Source: Flavobacterium enshiense DK69 (GTDB lineage Bacteria; Bacteroidota; Bacteroidia; Flavobacteriales; Flavobacteriaceae). From it: a DNA stretch of 64,000 nucleotides. Below, piece by piece: positions 1 to 8,719 of the stretch (within the stretch, counting starts at the first letter, position 1; the number at the start of each line of letters is the position of its first letter). Under the pieces are notes generated by a model. That model did no database searches, was not told the DNA's origin, and saw only the letters and a list, made by a program, of their open reading frames with translations. Location: assembly GCF_000498495.1 (NCBI RefSeq), contig NZ_AVCS01000009.1, positions 372,001 through 436,000 of the forward strand. The letters are read 5' to 3'. The position numbers and the translations under genes were made by a program.

Positions 1-193
1 AAAAAAAAGTATATTAAATTAAAGCGTGATTTTTTTCGGAACGTTAATACGTAGAGTAATGTTTTTTGCAGACATACAATTGTAGGGAACAAAATTACAA
101 CTCTAAAAGAAACTTGAAAAAGGATATGTCGTAAGTTTTTGAAAACGATAACGGAACTTAAGAGATTGTAAATAGTGTTTGATGTCTTTGTAG

Positions 194-229
194 AAAAAAA
201 GAAAACCATCAACTCTCGCTGATGGTTTT
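194..229 (-). terminator. Intrinsic terminator of the KTSC gene
   Basis: A 10-bp perfect inverted repeat (AAAACCATCA at 202-211 and its complement at 220-229) with an 8-nt loop. Read on the minus strand it is followed by a T-run (A-run at 194-200 on the plus strand). It lies about 20 bases after the stop of the gene at 251-703. The stretch 1-193 to its left shows no gene or RNA that I recognise. Confidence 0.75.
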
Positions 230-250
230 GTTTCATATATATAGGTAGGC

Positions 251-703
251 TTATTCAGCGGCTACCAGCTTGCTTGCACTTCGGTAAGTGAATTCATTAA
301 AGATGTGTCGTTTTGCAAAACGATTTGGTGATTCCGCATTGATCATTTTGATATAGGTGTTTTTTGGAACGCCAAAATATTCAAACTGATTGCCATCCAG
401 GAAGCTGATGTACAAAACACCGTTGTCCATGTAGAACTCCAATATATTGGATGTAGTGGTGGTTTTGATGTATTCGTCCTTATCTTTTTCAAGTGTTTCA
501 GGTGCAATACTTACTAAAAAGTGATAAGCTTCAATTACTTGTTTGCTTCTTTCTTCCGCCTCTAAACGTTCAACAGGATCAGCAATAGTATCGGGATGGT
601 CTTCCTTCATGCTTTTTCTGTAAATTGTTTTCAATTCTTTTAATGTTGCTGTTTTAGTAACATCTAATAATTTTCGGTACTCGGCAATTTTTTTTGTGTT
701 CAT
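251..703 (-). CDS. J-like / KTSC-domain protein
   Basis: 150 aa, cytoplasmic, no signal peptide. Residues 8-40 look like the helix pair of a DnaJ J-domain: a basic helix followed by HPD at residues 36-38. The rest of a canonical 70-residue J-domain is short. Residues about 92-140 match the KTSC domain pattern (LYISFLDG, then FEYFGVP, then a conserved basic/aromatic tail). The combination suggests a small chaperone- or nucleic-acid-associated protein, but the biochemical role of KTSC is not established and I assign none. The ATG at 703 is the only good start. It stands alone, with a terminator after it, and is transcribed in the same direction as the upstream tRNA pair but separated from it by the tRNA terminator. 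Confidence 0.7.
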   Translation of the reverse strand: MNTKKIAEYRKLLDVTKTATLKELKTIYRKSMKEDHPDTIADPVERLEAEERSKQVIEAYHFLVSIAPETLEKDKDEYIKTTTTSNILEFYMDNGVLYISFLDGNQFEYFGVPKNTYIKMINAESPNRFAKRHIFNEFTYRSASKLVAAE

Positions 704-796
704 GAGTAAAAAATAAAAGCGATTCTTTAGCGAAACGTTTTGATTAACAGTATGATAAATCTTAAAACATAAGAAATAAGCAACTTCAGTTTATTT

Positions 797-826
797 AAAA
801 AAAAAGAGAACCAAAATGATTCTCTT
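797..826 (-). terminator. Terminator of the tandem tRNA unit
   Basis: Inverted repeat AAGAGAA (804-810) / TTCTCTT (820-826). On the minus strand it is followed by an eight- to nine-base T-run (A-run at 797-805). It lies directly 3' of the second tRNA in transcription order, so it closes the two-tRNA transcript. Confidence 0.7.
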
Positions 827-831
827 CTTAG

Positions 832-904
832 TAGCGGGAACAGGACTCGAACCTGTGACCTTCGGGTTATGAGCCCGACGAGCTGCCTACTGCTCTATCC
901 CGCG
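832..904 (-). tRNA. Initiator tRNA-fMet (CAT), copy 2 in transcription order
   Basis: A 73-nt cloverleaf with anticodon CAT and no encoded CCA. Three features mark it as the initiator rather than elongator tRNA-Met: the anticodon stem has three consecutive G:C pairs next to the loop (GGG/CCC), the D-stem has A11:U24, and position 1 (C) does not pair with position 72 (U). It is identical over its length to the gene at 937-1009, from which it is separated by 32 nt. Confidence 0.95.
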
Positions 905-936
905 ATGTACGGTTTGTATTCTCAATATTTTCTTAG

Positions 937-1009
937 TAGCGGGAACAGGACTCGAACCTGTGACCTTCGGGTTATGAGCCCGACGAGCTGCCTACTGCTC
1001 TATCCCGCG
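937..1009 (-). tRNA. Initiator tRNA-fMet (CAT), copy 1 in transcription order
   Basis: Same 73-nt sequence as 832-904, with the initiator hallmarks GGG:CCC anticodon stem, A11:U24 and an unpaired 1-72 end. The seven bases just 3' of each copy (TTCTTAG on the plus strand) are also identical, so the duplicated unit is about 80 nt. It is transcribed first, from the promoter at 1022-1051. Confidence 0.95.
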
Positions 1010-1021
1010 TTATTTCGAGTG

Positions 1022-1051
1022 CAAAGATACGGTGAAATTTGACACGTACAA
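1022..1051 (-). promoter_or_regulatory. Promoter of the initiator tRNA pair
   Basis: On the minus strand: TTG (1049-1051), 19-bp spacer, TATCTTTG (1022-1029), then 12 nt to the tRNA 5' end. This is an exact match to the Bacteroidota sigma-A pattern TTG-N19-TAnnTTTG. Confidence 0.75.
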
Positions 1052-1100
1052 CAAAAAGATAAAAAAATTTTAAAATTTCTACTATATCACATGTTATGAC

Positions 1101-1108
1101 TACCTTTG
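1101..1108 (+). promoter_or_regulatory. -7 box upstream of era
   Basis: TACCTTTG, an exact TAnnTTTG match 18 bases before the era ATG. No clear TTG at the usual -33 distance. Confidence 0.5.
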
Positions 1109-1126
1109 TAGGCTAAAATTTTTACT

Positions 1127-2011
1127 ATGTCACACAAAGCAGGTTTTGTAAACATTATCGGAAATCCGAATGTAGGGAAGTCAACACTGATGAATGCCTT
1201 CGTGGGGGAACGCCTGTCAATCATTACATCTAAGGCACAAACCACACGCCACCGTATTCTTGGTATCGTGAATGGGGAAGATTTTCAGGTGTTGTTTTCA
1301 GATACGCCCGGAATCATAAAACCGGCGTACGAATTACAAAATTCGATGATGGATTTTGTGAAATCCGCTTTTGAAGACGCCGATGTGTTGGTGTATATGG
1401 TAGAAGTAGGGGAAAAGGAACTGAAAGACGAAGCCTTTTTCAATAAAATCATACATTCCAAAATCCCGGTGCTTTTATTGTTGAATAAAATCGACAAATC
1501 CAATCAGGAACAATTGGAAGAGCAGGTAAACCTGTGGAAGGAAAAAGTGCCTAATGCGGAGCTTTACCCGATTTCGGCATTGGAAAATTTTAATGTGAAA
1601 GAGGTTTTTGACCGTATATTGGAATTACTTCCAGAGTCGCCAGCCTATTATCCGAAAGATGCTTTAACGGATAAGCCGGAGCGTTTCTTCGTAAACGAAA
1701 CCATCCGTGAAAAAATCCTTTTGCATTACGATAAGGAAATACCATATGCCGTAGAAATCGAAACGGAAGAATTTAAGGAGGATGACGATATTATCCGAAT
1801 CAAAGCCCTTATTATGGTGGAACGCGAAACGCAGAAAGGAATTATAATCGGTCATAAAGGCTCTGCAATTAAAAGAGTAGGGATAGAAGCCCGTCAGGAT
1901 TTGGAGAAATTCTTCGGAAAACAGATCCACATCGAAATGTTCGTGAAAGTCAACAAAGACTGGAGAAGTAATGCGTATCAATTGCGCCGTTTCGGATACA
2001 ATCAGAAATAA
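1127..2011 (+). CDS. era: GTPase Era (ribosome assembly)
   Basis: 294 aa, the usual length. Era binds the 3' end of 16S rRNA and helps 30S maturation. Visible motifs: G1 GNPNVGKS at 12-19, G3 DTPG at 59-62, G4 NKID at 120-123, G5 SAL near 150, and a C-terminal KH domain with GHKG at 242-245. The start follows a TAnnTTTG box closely. It is followed 117 bp later by der, another ribosome-assembly GTPase, with its own -7 box, so the two may be transcribed separately. Nothing is missing or truncated. Confidence 0.97.
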   Translation: MSHKAGFVNIIGNPNVGKSTLMNAFVGERLSIITSKAQTTRHRILGIVNGEDFQVLFSDTPGIIKPAYELQNSMMDFVKSAFEDADVLVYMVEVGEKELKDEAFFNKIIHSKIPVLLLLNKIDKSNQEQLEEQVNLWKEKVPNAELYPISALENFNVKEVFDRILELLPESPAYYPKDALTDKPERFFVNETIREKILLHYDKEIPYAVEIETEEFKEDDDIIRIKALIMVERETQKGIIIGHKGSAIKRVGIEARQDLEKFFGKQIHIEMFVKVNKDWRSNAYQLRRFGYNQK

Positions 2012-2102
2012 ATTTTAAAAATAAAATAAAGGTAAAGCTTTTATTTTCAGAATAATAAACGCTGCGATTTTACATTTTAGTGACTTTGCCACTTTTTATA
2101 TG

Positions 2103-2110
2103 TACTTTTG
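2103..2110 (+). promoter_or_regulatory. -7 box upstream of der
   Basis: TACTTTTG, an exact TAnnTTTG match 18 bases before the der ATG. No convincing -33 TTG. Confidence 0.45.
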
Positions 2111-2128
2111 CGCAAAATTTAATAGAAA

Positions 2129-3439
2129 ATGAACAATATCGTAGCCATAGTAGGAAGGCCAAACGTTGGAAAATCAACCTTTTTCAACAGGTTAATTCAA
2201 AGAAGAGAAGCTATCGTTGACTCGGTGAGCGGAGTAACCCGTGACCGTAATTACGGAAAAAGCGAATGGAACGGAAAAGAGTTTTCGGTCATAGATACAG
2301 GCGGATATGTTAAGGGTTCGGATGATGTTTTTGAAGGTGAAATCCGCCGTCAGGTAGAACTGGCTATTGATGAAGCTGATGCTATCATTTTCGTGGTGGA
2401 TGTGGAAGAAGGAATCACGCCGATGGACGAAGAAGTTGCCAAATTACTTCGCAAAGTGACCAAGCCGATTTTGTTGGCGGTTAACAAAGTGGATAATGCG
2501 ATGCGTGAAAAAGACGCCATCGAGTTTTATAATTTAGGTTTAGGAGAATATTACACTATAGCCGGAATGAACGGAAGCGGAACCGGAGAACTTTTGGATA
2601 AGTTGGTGGAAGTCCTGCCGGAATTGCCGGAAGCTGTGGAAGAAGAAAATCCGCTGCCTCGTTTTTGTGTAGTAGGTCGTCCTAACGCAGGTAAATCATC
2701 TTTTATCAATGCTTTGATCGGTGAAGACCGATTTGTGGTAACTGATATTGCCGGAACAACCCGTGATGCCATCGATACCAAATACAACCGTTTCGGATTT
2801 GAATTTAACTTAGTGGATACTGCGGGAATCCGTAGAAAAGCTAAAGTAAAAGAGGATTTGGAATTCTACTCCGTAATGCGTTCGGTTCGTGCCATTGAGC
2901 ATTCGGATGTTTGTATCCTTATGATTGACGCCACACGTGGTTTCGAAGGTCAGGATCAGAATATTTTCTGGTTGGCGGAGAAAAACCGTAAAGGAGTAGT
3001 AATTCTTGTGAACAAATGGGATTTGGTGGAAAAAGATACCATGTCGGCCCGTGACTATGAGGCGAGAATCCGTAAAGAGCTTGAGCCGTTTACCGATGTG
3101 CCGATTCTTTTCGTATCTGCATTGACAAAACAGCGTTTGCTGAAAGCTTTGGAAACGGCTGTTGAAGTTTTTGAAAACAGAAAACAGCGTATTTCGACAT
3201 CCAAATTCAATGAAACGATGCTGCCTATTATCGAGCGTACGCCGCCACCAGCATTGAAAGGTAAGTATGTGAAAATCAAATATTGTATGCAGTTGCCAAC
3301 ACCAACACCTCAGTTTGTGTTTTTCTGTAACCTGCCGCAATATGTGAAAGATCCGTACAAACGTTTTATCGAAAATCAGCTGCGTCAAATCTATAATTTT
3401 GAGGGAGTGCCGATCGATATTTATTTCAGACAGAAATAA
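2129..3439 (+). CDS. der: Double-domain GTPase Der (EngA)
   Basis: 436 aa with two tandem GTPase domains followed by a KH-like domain, the signature of Der, a 50S ribosomal subunit assembly factor. First G domain: GRPNVGKS 9-16, DTGG 56-59, NKVD 119-122. Second: GRPNAGKS 183-190, DTAG 230-233, NKWD 295-298. The C-terminal 100 residues ([16 protein letters not shown] and onward) are the KH-like region. Co-directional with era. A long hairpin plus T-run follows the stop (3492-3531). Confidence 0.97.
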   Translation: MNNIVAIVGRPNVGKSTFFNRLIQRREAIVDSVSGVTRDRNYGKSEWNGKEFSVIDTGGYVKGSDDVFEGEIRRQVELAIDEADAIIFVVDVEEGITPMDEEVAKLLRKVTKPILLAVNKVDNAMREKDAIEFYNLGLGEYYTIAGMNGSGTGELLDKLVEVLPELPEAVEEENPLPRFCVVGRPNAGKSSFINALIGEDRFVVTDIAGTTRDAIDTKYNRFGFEFNLVDTAGIRRKAKVKEDLEFYSVMRSVRAIEHSDVCILMIDATRGFEGQDQNIFWLAEKNRKGVVILVNKWDLVEKDTMSARDYEARIRKELEPFTDVPILFVSALTKQRLLKALETAVEVFENRKQRISTSKFNETMLPIIERTPPPALKGKYVKIKYCMQLPTPTPQFVFFCNLPQYVKDPYKRFIENQLRQIYNFEGVPIDIYFRQK

Positions 3440-3491
3440 TTTGTTAAAAAACACTTAATGAGTAAAATTCTGACATAATAATAACTTTAAT

Positions 3492-3531
3492 TTGCGGTTT
3501 TAATGAGAAATCATTTTAACCGCAATTTTTT
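3492..3531 (+). terminator. Probable terminator of der
   Basis: A 15-position stem (3492-3506 with 3511-3525, 13 paired) capped by a GAAA tetraloop and followed by six T (3526-3531). It contains the ATG at 3503 that would be the longest start of the next gene. A box close to TAnnTTTG (TTAATTTG, 3487-3494) overlaps its left edge, so the hairpin could instead lie in the leader of the downstream gene. Confidence 0.6.
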
Positions 3532-3535
3532 ATTG

Positions 3536-6313
3536 ATGCCAAAACAATTTATAATGTTCGTTCTTACACTGTTTTCAGTGTGTGCCTTTTCGCAGAATTC
3601 CTTTTATATCAAAGGGAAAATTATTGAGGAAGCTACCAAACTTCCAATGGAATCAGCTACAGTTTATCTTTCCCTAGCCAAAGATTCTTCTCTTGTTGAT
3701 TATACCATTACAGACAAAAACGGGAATTTCTCACTACCCGTGAAAAAGATTACACAGCCTGTCTTCCTGAAAGTGTCGATGGAAGGTTTTGAAGCACATA
3801 AGCAAAGCTTTAACGAACTTTTGAAAACCACTGATTTTGGTGTAATTGGTTTGAAAGAGCAAGCCAAAATGCTGAACGAGGTGATTGTAAAAGCAGAAGC
3901 ACCACCCATTCGTATTAAAAAAGATACTTTAGAGTTTAATGCGGCTTCGTTTAAAGTCAGACCTGACGCGAATGTTGAAACGCTGTTGAAACAATTGCCC
4001 GGTGTAGAAATCGATCCGGAAGGTAAAATCACCGTAAACGGAAAAGAAGTAACCCAGATTATGGTAAACGGAAAACCGTTTTTTGACAAGGACGGTAAAG
4101 TAGCGCTACAGAATCTGCCTTCAGATATCATCAATAAGATCCAGGTTTCGGATCTTAAAACCAAAAAGGAAGAGCTTTCAGGTCAGGCTGCAAGTTCCGA
4201 TAAGGCCAGTATCAACTTAACCATAGACGAAGACAAGAATAAAGGTCTTTTTGGCAAATTTATGGGGGGATACGGGACGGATGAACGCTATGAAGCCAGT
4301 GGATTGTTGAACTATTTTAAGAATAAAAGGAAGTTCAGTGTTTTAGCATCATCCAACAATATTAATTCCGTTGGTTTTTCAATGGATGAAATCTTTGATA
4401 ATATGGGGGGCGGGCGCAGCCGTTCCATGTATTATAGTGATAATGGTTCTTTTGGGATGAATGGAATGCGTTTCGGTAGTGGTGCCGGAATTACGCAATC
4501 CGATATGATTGGGGTTAACTATTCAGATGAATGGGTTAAAGATTTGGAATCTTCCGGGAGTTATTTATTTTCAGATCAACATACCAAAAATACGCGTAAG
4601 GTAAAACAAGCTAATTTTCTTCCGACGGGAGGGATCATCACCGATGGGACTTCACAGACCAGTTCGGATCGTTTTGGTCATAATTTGAATTTTGAATTTG
4701 AATTCAAGATTGATTCTACGACAACTTTGGGAATAACTCCTGTCTTTTTAAAATCACATGGAAAAGACAGGGATAAATCGTTTCAGATATCAACAGATGA
4801 AAATAATAATCTGTTAAATGAAAGCAATTCAGATGTTTATGATGAAAGTGACGGAGTCAGTTTTAAGAATTCACTTTATTTCAATAAGGCATTTAAGCGA
4901 AAAGGACGTTATGTGAATTTTACATTTGATAACGAAAATACAAAAGACGAAATCAACTCAACTAACACCTCGGCAACTATTTTCTATCAGGGAACTGAGC
5001 CGGATGATATTCGTGACCAGCTTAAGAAGAACAGGAATTTAAAGGATAATTACCATTTTGATTTCACCTATTCGGAACCAGTAACCGATTCCTTAAGCAT
5101 AAATATCGGACTAGGGCAGGAGTGGAAACAAAGCTCGGAAGACCGTGAAGCTTTTGATTTTGATCCGACAACACAATCGTATTCAAACCCGAACGTGTTG
5201 CTGACCAATTATATGTCTTCGTTAATCAGGACAGCACGCCCGAATGCTGGGTTTTCCCTTAATAAGAAAAATTTCAATTTGAGTGCATCGGGAGGTACAG
5301 CTGTTTCACAGTTTGATGCCCACTCTTTATATCTTGGAACTGTTACCGATTTGAACAAGAATTACGTGATTCCCTTCGGTAGTATGTATTTTAATTACAA
5401 ATTGGATAAATCCAAGCAAATCTATTTAAATTATGATTTTCAATTCGAATTTCCGACCGCCAGTCAGATATTGCCAGTTTTGGATCAGGCCAATCCGTTG
5501 AATACGTTTGTGGGAAATGCTAATTTAGATTTGAATAAAACCCATAATGTGTATTTGGGTTTTAATGATTATGATTACGCCAGTCGTTCGGGGTTTTACA
5601 CGTATTTGGGGGGGGATTATTACGAAGAGCAAATCGTTTCTGCAACATTATACGATGTTAGCGGAAAACGAACTACTACTTACAGAAATGTGTCTGATAC
5701 CTATTCGTCTTGGTGCGGAGCGAGTTGGAGTAAAACTATAAAAAAAGAAGAGCACAAGTACCGATTCGGACTTGGAGTTAATACTAGTTTCGGACTTTCA
5801 AAAGGATTTACGAATACCGAAATGTATGAAGCTCAGGCTTTACGATTGATGCCAAGAGTGTTTTTTAACTATGATTATGGTGAATTGTTGACCATTGCTC
5901 CATCGTATAATTTTTCATATAACGAAACGAATTATGCTAATTATACGATTAGTTCGGCATTTAACAGAATCCATAGGTTTAATATCCAAACCACAAATTA
6001 CTGGCCTAAAAACTGGGTTTTTGGAAATGATTTTGGCTATACTTACAATTCTAATATTTCAGATGATTTTAAAAATGCTTTTTATTTGTGGAACACCAGT
6101 TTGTCCTATAGTTTTTACGATAAGAAGTTTACGGCAAAGGTTAAGGTTTATGACATGCTGAATCAAAATCAGAGCGCTACAAGAACGATTTCAGCAACAA
6201 CCATCAGAGATGAAGAAAATACTGTTTTGAAACGCTATGCAATGTTTTCCTTAACCTATAAGATTGAACGATTTGCAGGTAAAGAAAAACCTTCCAGAAA
6301 TTGGAATCACTAA
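3536..6313 (+). CDS. Outer-membrane beta-barrel receptor with carboxypeptidase-like N-terminal domain
   Basis: 925 aa from the ATG at 3536. Residues 1-20 (MPKQFIMFVLTLFSVCAFSQ) form a signal peptide. A carboxypeptidase-regulatory-like beta-sandwich follows (about 24-110). Then comes a plug-like segment with KQLPGVEIDPEGKITVNGK, as in TonB-dependent transporters, and a long Tyr/Asn/Phe-rich barrel to the C-terminus ending in AMFSLTYKIERF. This matches the outer-membrane beta-barrel family related to TonB receptors; the ligand is unknown. An upstream in-frame ATG at 3503 would add 11 residues but lies inside the hairpin at 3492-3531, so I prefer 3536. The gene is monocistronic, with a terminator after it. 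Confidence 0.8.
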   Translation: MPKQFIMFVLTLFSVCAFSQNSFYIKGKIIEEATKLPMESATVYLSLAKDSSLVDYTITDKNGNFSLPVKKITQPVFLKVSMEGFEAHKQSFNELLKTTDFGVIGLKEQAKMLNEVIVKAEAPPIRIKKDTLEFNAASFKVRPDANVETLLKQLPGVEIDPEGKITVNGKEVTQIMVNGKPFFDKDGKVALQNLPSDIINKIQVSDLKTKKEELSGQAASSDKASINLTIDEDKNKGLFGKFMGGYGTDERYEASGLLNYFKNKRKFSVLASSNNINSVGFSMDEIFDNMGGGRSRSMYYSDNGSFGMNGMRFGSGAGITQSDMIGVNYSDEWVKDLESSGSYLFSDQHTKNTRKVKQANFLPTGGIITDGTSQTSSDRFGHNLNFEFEFKIDSTTTLGITPVFLKSHGKDRDKSFQISTDENNNLLNESNSDVYDESDGVSFKNSLYFNKAFKRKGRYVNFTFDNENTKDEINSTNTSATIFYQGTEPDDIRDQLKKNRNLKDNYHFDFTYSEPVTDSLSINIGLGQEWKQSSEDREAFDFDPTTQSYSNPNVLLTNYMSSLIRTARPNAGFSLNKKNFNLSASGGTAVSQFDAHSLYLGTVTDLNKNYVIPFGSMYFNYKLDKSKQIYLNYDFQFEFPTASQILPVLDQANPLNTFVGNANLDLNKTHNVYLGFNDYDYASRSGFYTYLGGDYYEEQIVSATLYDVSGKRTTTYRNVSDTYSSWCGASWSKTIKKEEHKYRFGLGVNTSFGLSKGFTNTEMYEAQALRLMPRVFFNYDYGELLTIAPSYNFSYNETNYANYTISSAFNRIHRFNIQTTNYWPKNWVFGNDFGYTYNSNISDDFKNAFYLWNTSLSYSFYDKKFTAKVKVYDMLNQNQSATRTISATTIRDEENTVLKRYAMFSLTYKIERFAGKEKPSRNWNH

Positions 6314-6341
6314 AAAAGAGGCTGCTTTCGTGGCCTCTTTT
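6314..6341 (+). terminator. Terminator of the beta-barrel receptor gene
   Basis: Stem AAAAGAGGC (6314-6322) / GCCTCTTTT (6333-6341), 10-nt loop, immediately after the stop codon. Confidence 0.7.
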
Positions 6342-6360
6342 AAAATGATTTTGTGGAATT

Positions 6361-6615
6361 TTAGTGTTTTATTTTATGTAAATGCTTTTTTTGCAAATGA
6401 TGCTTCTCGGGTCTGTCGCTATACCAGTCTTTAAATTTCTTATCGGTTTTATAATCATCTGTAAGTACAGTGTAAACCATGTAAGGTACAAGAAAACTAC
6501 CCAAAATAAACAAACTGCTTATTAATGGTAACGGAACGTTTGTTTGACATAGCCCCGCAAAAATAAAGGCAAATATTGTGGTAAACCATACCAGCTTAAT
6601 TGCATAATTTTTCAT
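6361..6615 (-). CDS. Small two-helix membrane protein, unknown function
   Basis: 84 aa, not a family I can name. Two hydrophobic segments (residues about 5-23 and 30-50) are followed by a very basic, His/Lys-rich tail (KHHLQKKHLHKIKH) that is probably cytoplasmic. The start codon and hydrophobic profile look genuine and no better frame competes, but there is no functional clue. Its neighbours are the convergent receptor gene and the TPM cluster, which is separated from it by a strong terminator. Confidence 0.55.
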   Translation of the reverse strand: MKNYAIKLVWFTTIFAFIFAGLCQTNVPLPLISSLFILGSFLVPYMVYTVLTDDYKTDKKFKDWYSDRPEKHHLQKKHLHKIKH

Positions 6616-6720
6616 GACCTTAATACTTTACTTAAAGGTACGCTGATTAGTTGTTGTGTGGTGTTAACGATAGTACAATGAGTTCTTAAAAGGATTTAGT
6701 ACGGTAAGTAGGATGAAATA

Positions 6721-6754
6721 AAAAAAGAGATTGCAAAAAAGCAATCTCTTTTTT
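6721..6754 (-). terminator. Terminator of the M23/LemA/TPM run
   Basis: Perfect 14-bp inverted repeat (6721-6734 / 6741-6754) with core GAGATTGC and a 6-nt A loop. It is A/T-flanked on both sides, so it can work in either direction. It follows the stop of the Gly-rich TPM gene. Confidence 0.8.
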
Positions 6755-6791
6755 TATCTGTTTTATTTTATCTGCAATCTGCTGCGTGAAG

Positions 6792-7601
6792 TTACCAGCT
6801 TCCGCTGGCACCGCCGCCGGAGAATCCGCCTCCGCCAAAGCCACCACCAAAGCCTCCGCCGCCAAAACCACCGCCGGAAGAACTTCCTCCTCCAAAACCG
6901 CCAAAGCCACCACGGCCCAAGCTGCTCAGAATTATGATGTCGCCCAGATCTGGTCCGGCAAAACGTCCTGTGTTACCACCTCCACCACCACGTTTGTTTC
7001 TGGAAAGAATCGCAATGATGATGATAAACAAGATTATAAAGAAAATTATTTTTCCACCTCCAGGTGATTTTCCGCCTTTACGTTCGCCTTTATATTTTCC
7101 TTTTAAAGCTTCGAATATAGTATCGGCTCCTTTATCTAAGCCATTGAAATAGCTTCCGGCTTTAAATTCGGGAGTTATAACGTTTCGGATAATTTCGCCA
7201 CAGGTACCTGCTGTCAGACGGTCTTCAACACCATAGCCCGGTCGGATACTTATTTTTCGGTCGTTTTTTGCAACTAAGATGATAATGCCATTATCCTCGT
7301 CTTTCTGTCCGATTCCCCATTTATGCCCCCAGTTGGTTGCCAATACGTTAATGTCTTCGCCTTTTAAATCGTTAATGGTAATCACTACAATTTGTGTTGT
7401 AGTGGAATCCGAATAACGAATAAGTTTTTCTTCCAGTTGTTTTTTCTCTGCGGCATTCAATAAATTGGCATTGTCGTAAACGCTCGTTTGAAAACTAGGC
7501 TTTTCGGGAATGGTAAATTGCGAAAAAGCAAAACCGCTGTTAAACAATAAGGAGATAAGAAGGATGAATTTAAAAATCCCTTTTAAATTTGAAATTTTCA
7601 T
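6792..7601 (-). CDS. TPM-domain membrane protein with glycine-rich tail (YgcG-like)
   Basis: 269 aa. Signal peptide (1-27, ending FAFSQ), then a TPM domain (about 40-165; SVYDNANLL, QIVVITINDLKGED, WGIGQKDEDNGIIILVAKNDR), a single transmembrane helix (IIFFIILFIIIIAIL, about 187-201) and a C-terminal Gly/Phe/Ser-rich tail of about 60 residues. TPM proteins of this class (YgcG/Psb32 type) usually have the TPM domain outside the membrane. In plants Psb32 serves photosystem II repair; in bacteria the role is unclear. It is third in a lemA-TPM-TPM run, a common Bacteroidota arrangement. The Gly codons create long false open frames on the other strand. Confidence 0.85.
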   Translation of the reverse strand: MKISNLKGIFKFILLISLLFNSGFAFSQFTIPEKPSFQTSVYDNANLLNAAEKKQLEEKLIRYSDSTTTQIVVITINDLKGEDINVLATNWGHKWGIGQKDEDNGIIILVAKNDRKISIRPGYGVEDRLTAGTCGEIIRNVITPEFKAGSYFNGLDKGADTIFEALKGKYKGERKGGKSPGGGKIIFFIILFIIIIAILSRNKRGGGGGNTGRFAGPDLGDIIILSSLGRGGFGGFGGGSSSGGGFGGGGFGGGFGGGGFSGGGASGSW

Positions 7602-7620
7602 GATTTGGATTTTTTATTAA

Positions 7621-8058
7621 TTATCCTTTGGATATTTCGTTAGATAACTCGTTGGCATCATCGTCCTGATATGGGAAATATTTCTTTAGGCGATCACCGG
7701 CTCTCAGTATTCCTTCAACCAGCCCTGTTTTGAACTGTTTGTTTTTAAAATGCTCAATTACCACATCTTTGGTGCAATCCCAAAAATCTTCTTCCACCAA
7801 ATCGTCAATGCCCTTATCTCCAATAATGGCAAAGGAATGATCCTTTACGCCAACGTAAAACAATACGCCGTTTTTGGCTTCGGTTTTGTCCATTCCCAAT
7901 TGATGAAAAACCTCCTTGGCTCTTTCGAGTGGAGGTTTTTCAGTATGGGCTTCAATATGGACTCTGATTTCGCCGGAAGTGTTTTTCTCAGCCAAAGAAA
8001 TTGCATGCACAACTTCTTTTTCTTCGTCCGGGTTTAGAAAATCTTCAGTTAGAGACAT
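7621..8058 (-). CDS. Cytoplasmic TPM-domain protein
   Basis: 145 aa, a second TPM domain (SGEIRVHIEAH, GVLFYVGVKDHSFAIIGDKGID) without signal peptide or membrane helix. It sits between lemA (3 bp gap) and the membrane-anchored TPM gene (19 bp gap), so the three are almost certainly co-transcribed. It may be a soluble partner of the larger TPM protein. The function of the LemA/TPM set is not established. Confidence 0.85.
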   Translation of the reverse strand: MSLTEDFLNPDEEKEVVHAISLAEKNTSGEIRVHIEAHTEKPPLERAKEVFHQLGMDKTEAKNGVLFYVGVKDHSFAIIGDKGIDDLVEEDFWDCTKDVVIEHFKNKQFKTGLVEGILRAGDRLKKYFPYQDDDANELSNEISKG

Positions 8059-8061
8059 TGT

Positions 8062-8655
8062 TTATTTGTCAAAGTTAAATTCTACATCTACCGGTTTTTC
8101 AGCACCTGCTACTGCGTCGAAGAAAGGTTTCTCCTTGTACTCACCCAAGAACCAGTTGTTCGGGATTTTCAGGATATAGTTGTTGTAGCTCTGAACTGAT
8201 TCGTTAAAACGGGTTCTTGCTGTTAAAATCTGGTTTTCCGTACTGGCCAATTCGTCCTGTAATTTTAAGAAGTTCGCGTTGGCTTTCAACTCAGGATATC
8301 GCTCAACTGTTACCAATAATCGTGATAAAGCCGAAGAAACACCGCCTTGCGCCTGTTGGAACTGGGCTAATTGCTCTGGAGTCACGTTGGTTGGATCTAC
8401 GGTTACCTGAGTAGCTTTTGCTCTTGCTTCGATAACGGCTGTTAAAGTTCCTTTTTCGAAATCGGCAGCCCCTTTTACGGTTTTAACCAAATTCCCGATA
8501 AGGTCATTTCTTCTTTGGTATGCAGTTTCCACGTTACCCCATTCTTTTCCTACTGCCTGATTTTCACGGATAGCCCCGTTTTTGATGCCAACGTACCAAA
8601 ATCCGATAACGGCCAGAATAGCTACAATGATTAATATTGGTGCAAATTTTCTCAT
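8062..8655 (-). CDS. lemA: LemA family protein
   Basis: 197 aa. One N-terminal transmembrane helix (residues 4-23) is followed by a long helical domain with the LemA signature (YQRRNDLIGNLV, then ALSRLLVTVERYPELKAN, NFLKLQDELASTENQI, ARTRFNESVQSYN). LemA proteins are membrane-anchored four-helix proteins whose exact role is unknown. First gene of the lemA-TPM-TPM unit, 64 bp after merR. Confidence 0.93.
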   Translation of the reverse strand: MRKFAPILIIVAILAVIGFWYVGIKNGAIRENQAVGKEWGNVETAYQRRNDLIGNLVKTVKGAADFEKGTLTAVIEARAKATQVTVDPTNVTPEQLAQFQQAQGGVSSALSRLLVTVERYPELKANANFLKLQDELASTENQILTARTRFNESVQSYNNYILKIPNNWFLGEYKEKPFFDAVAGAEKPVDVEFNFDK

Positions 8656-8719
8656 TTTTTTTTAAATTTAAAGTTGATTTTCTTTGATAGTATTAGTCGT
8701 TGTTTAAGTAGATTGTTAC

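Noticed and set aside
832-1009. CRISPR-like spaced repeat
   Set aside because: The two repeat units are complete tRNA genes; no array elsewhere in the window.
6686-7152. Several open frames on both strands opposite or shifted from the Gly-rich tail of the TPM gene
   Set aside because: Low-complexity GGN codons keep other frames open; the products (Ala/Val- or Arg/Pro-rich) have no domain features.
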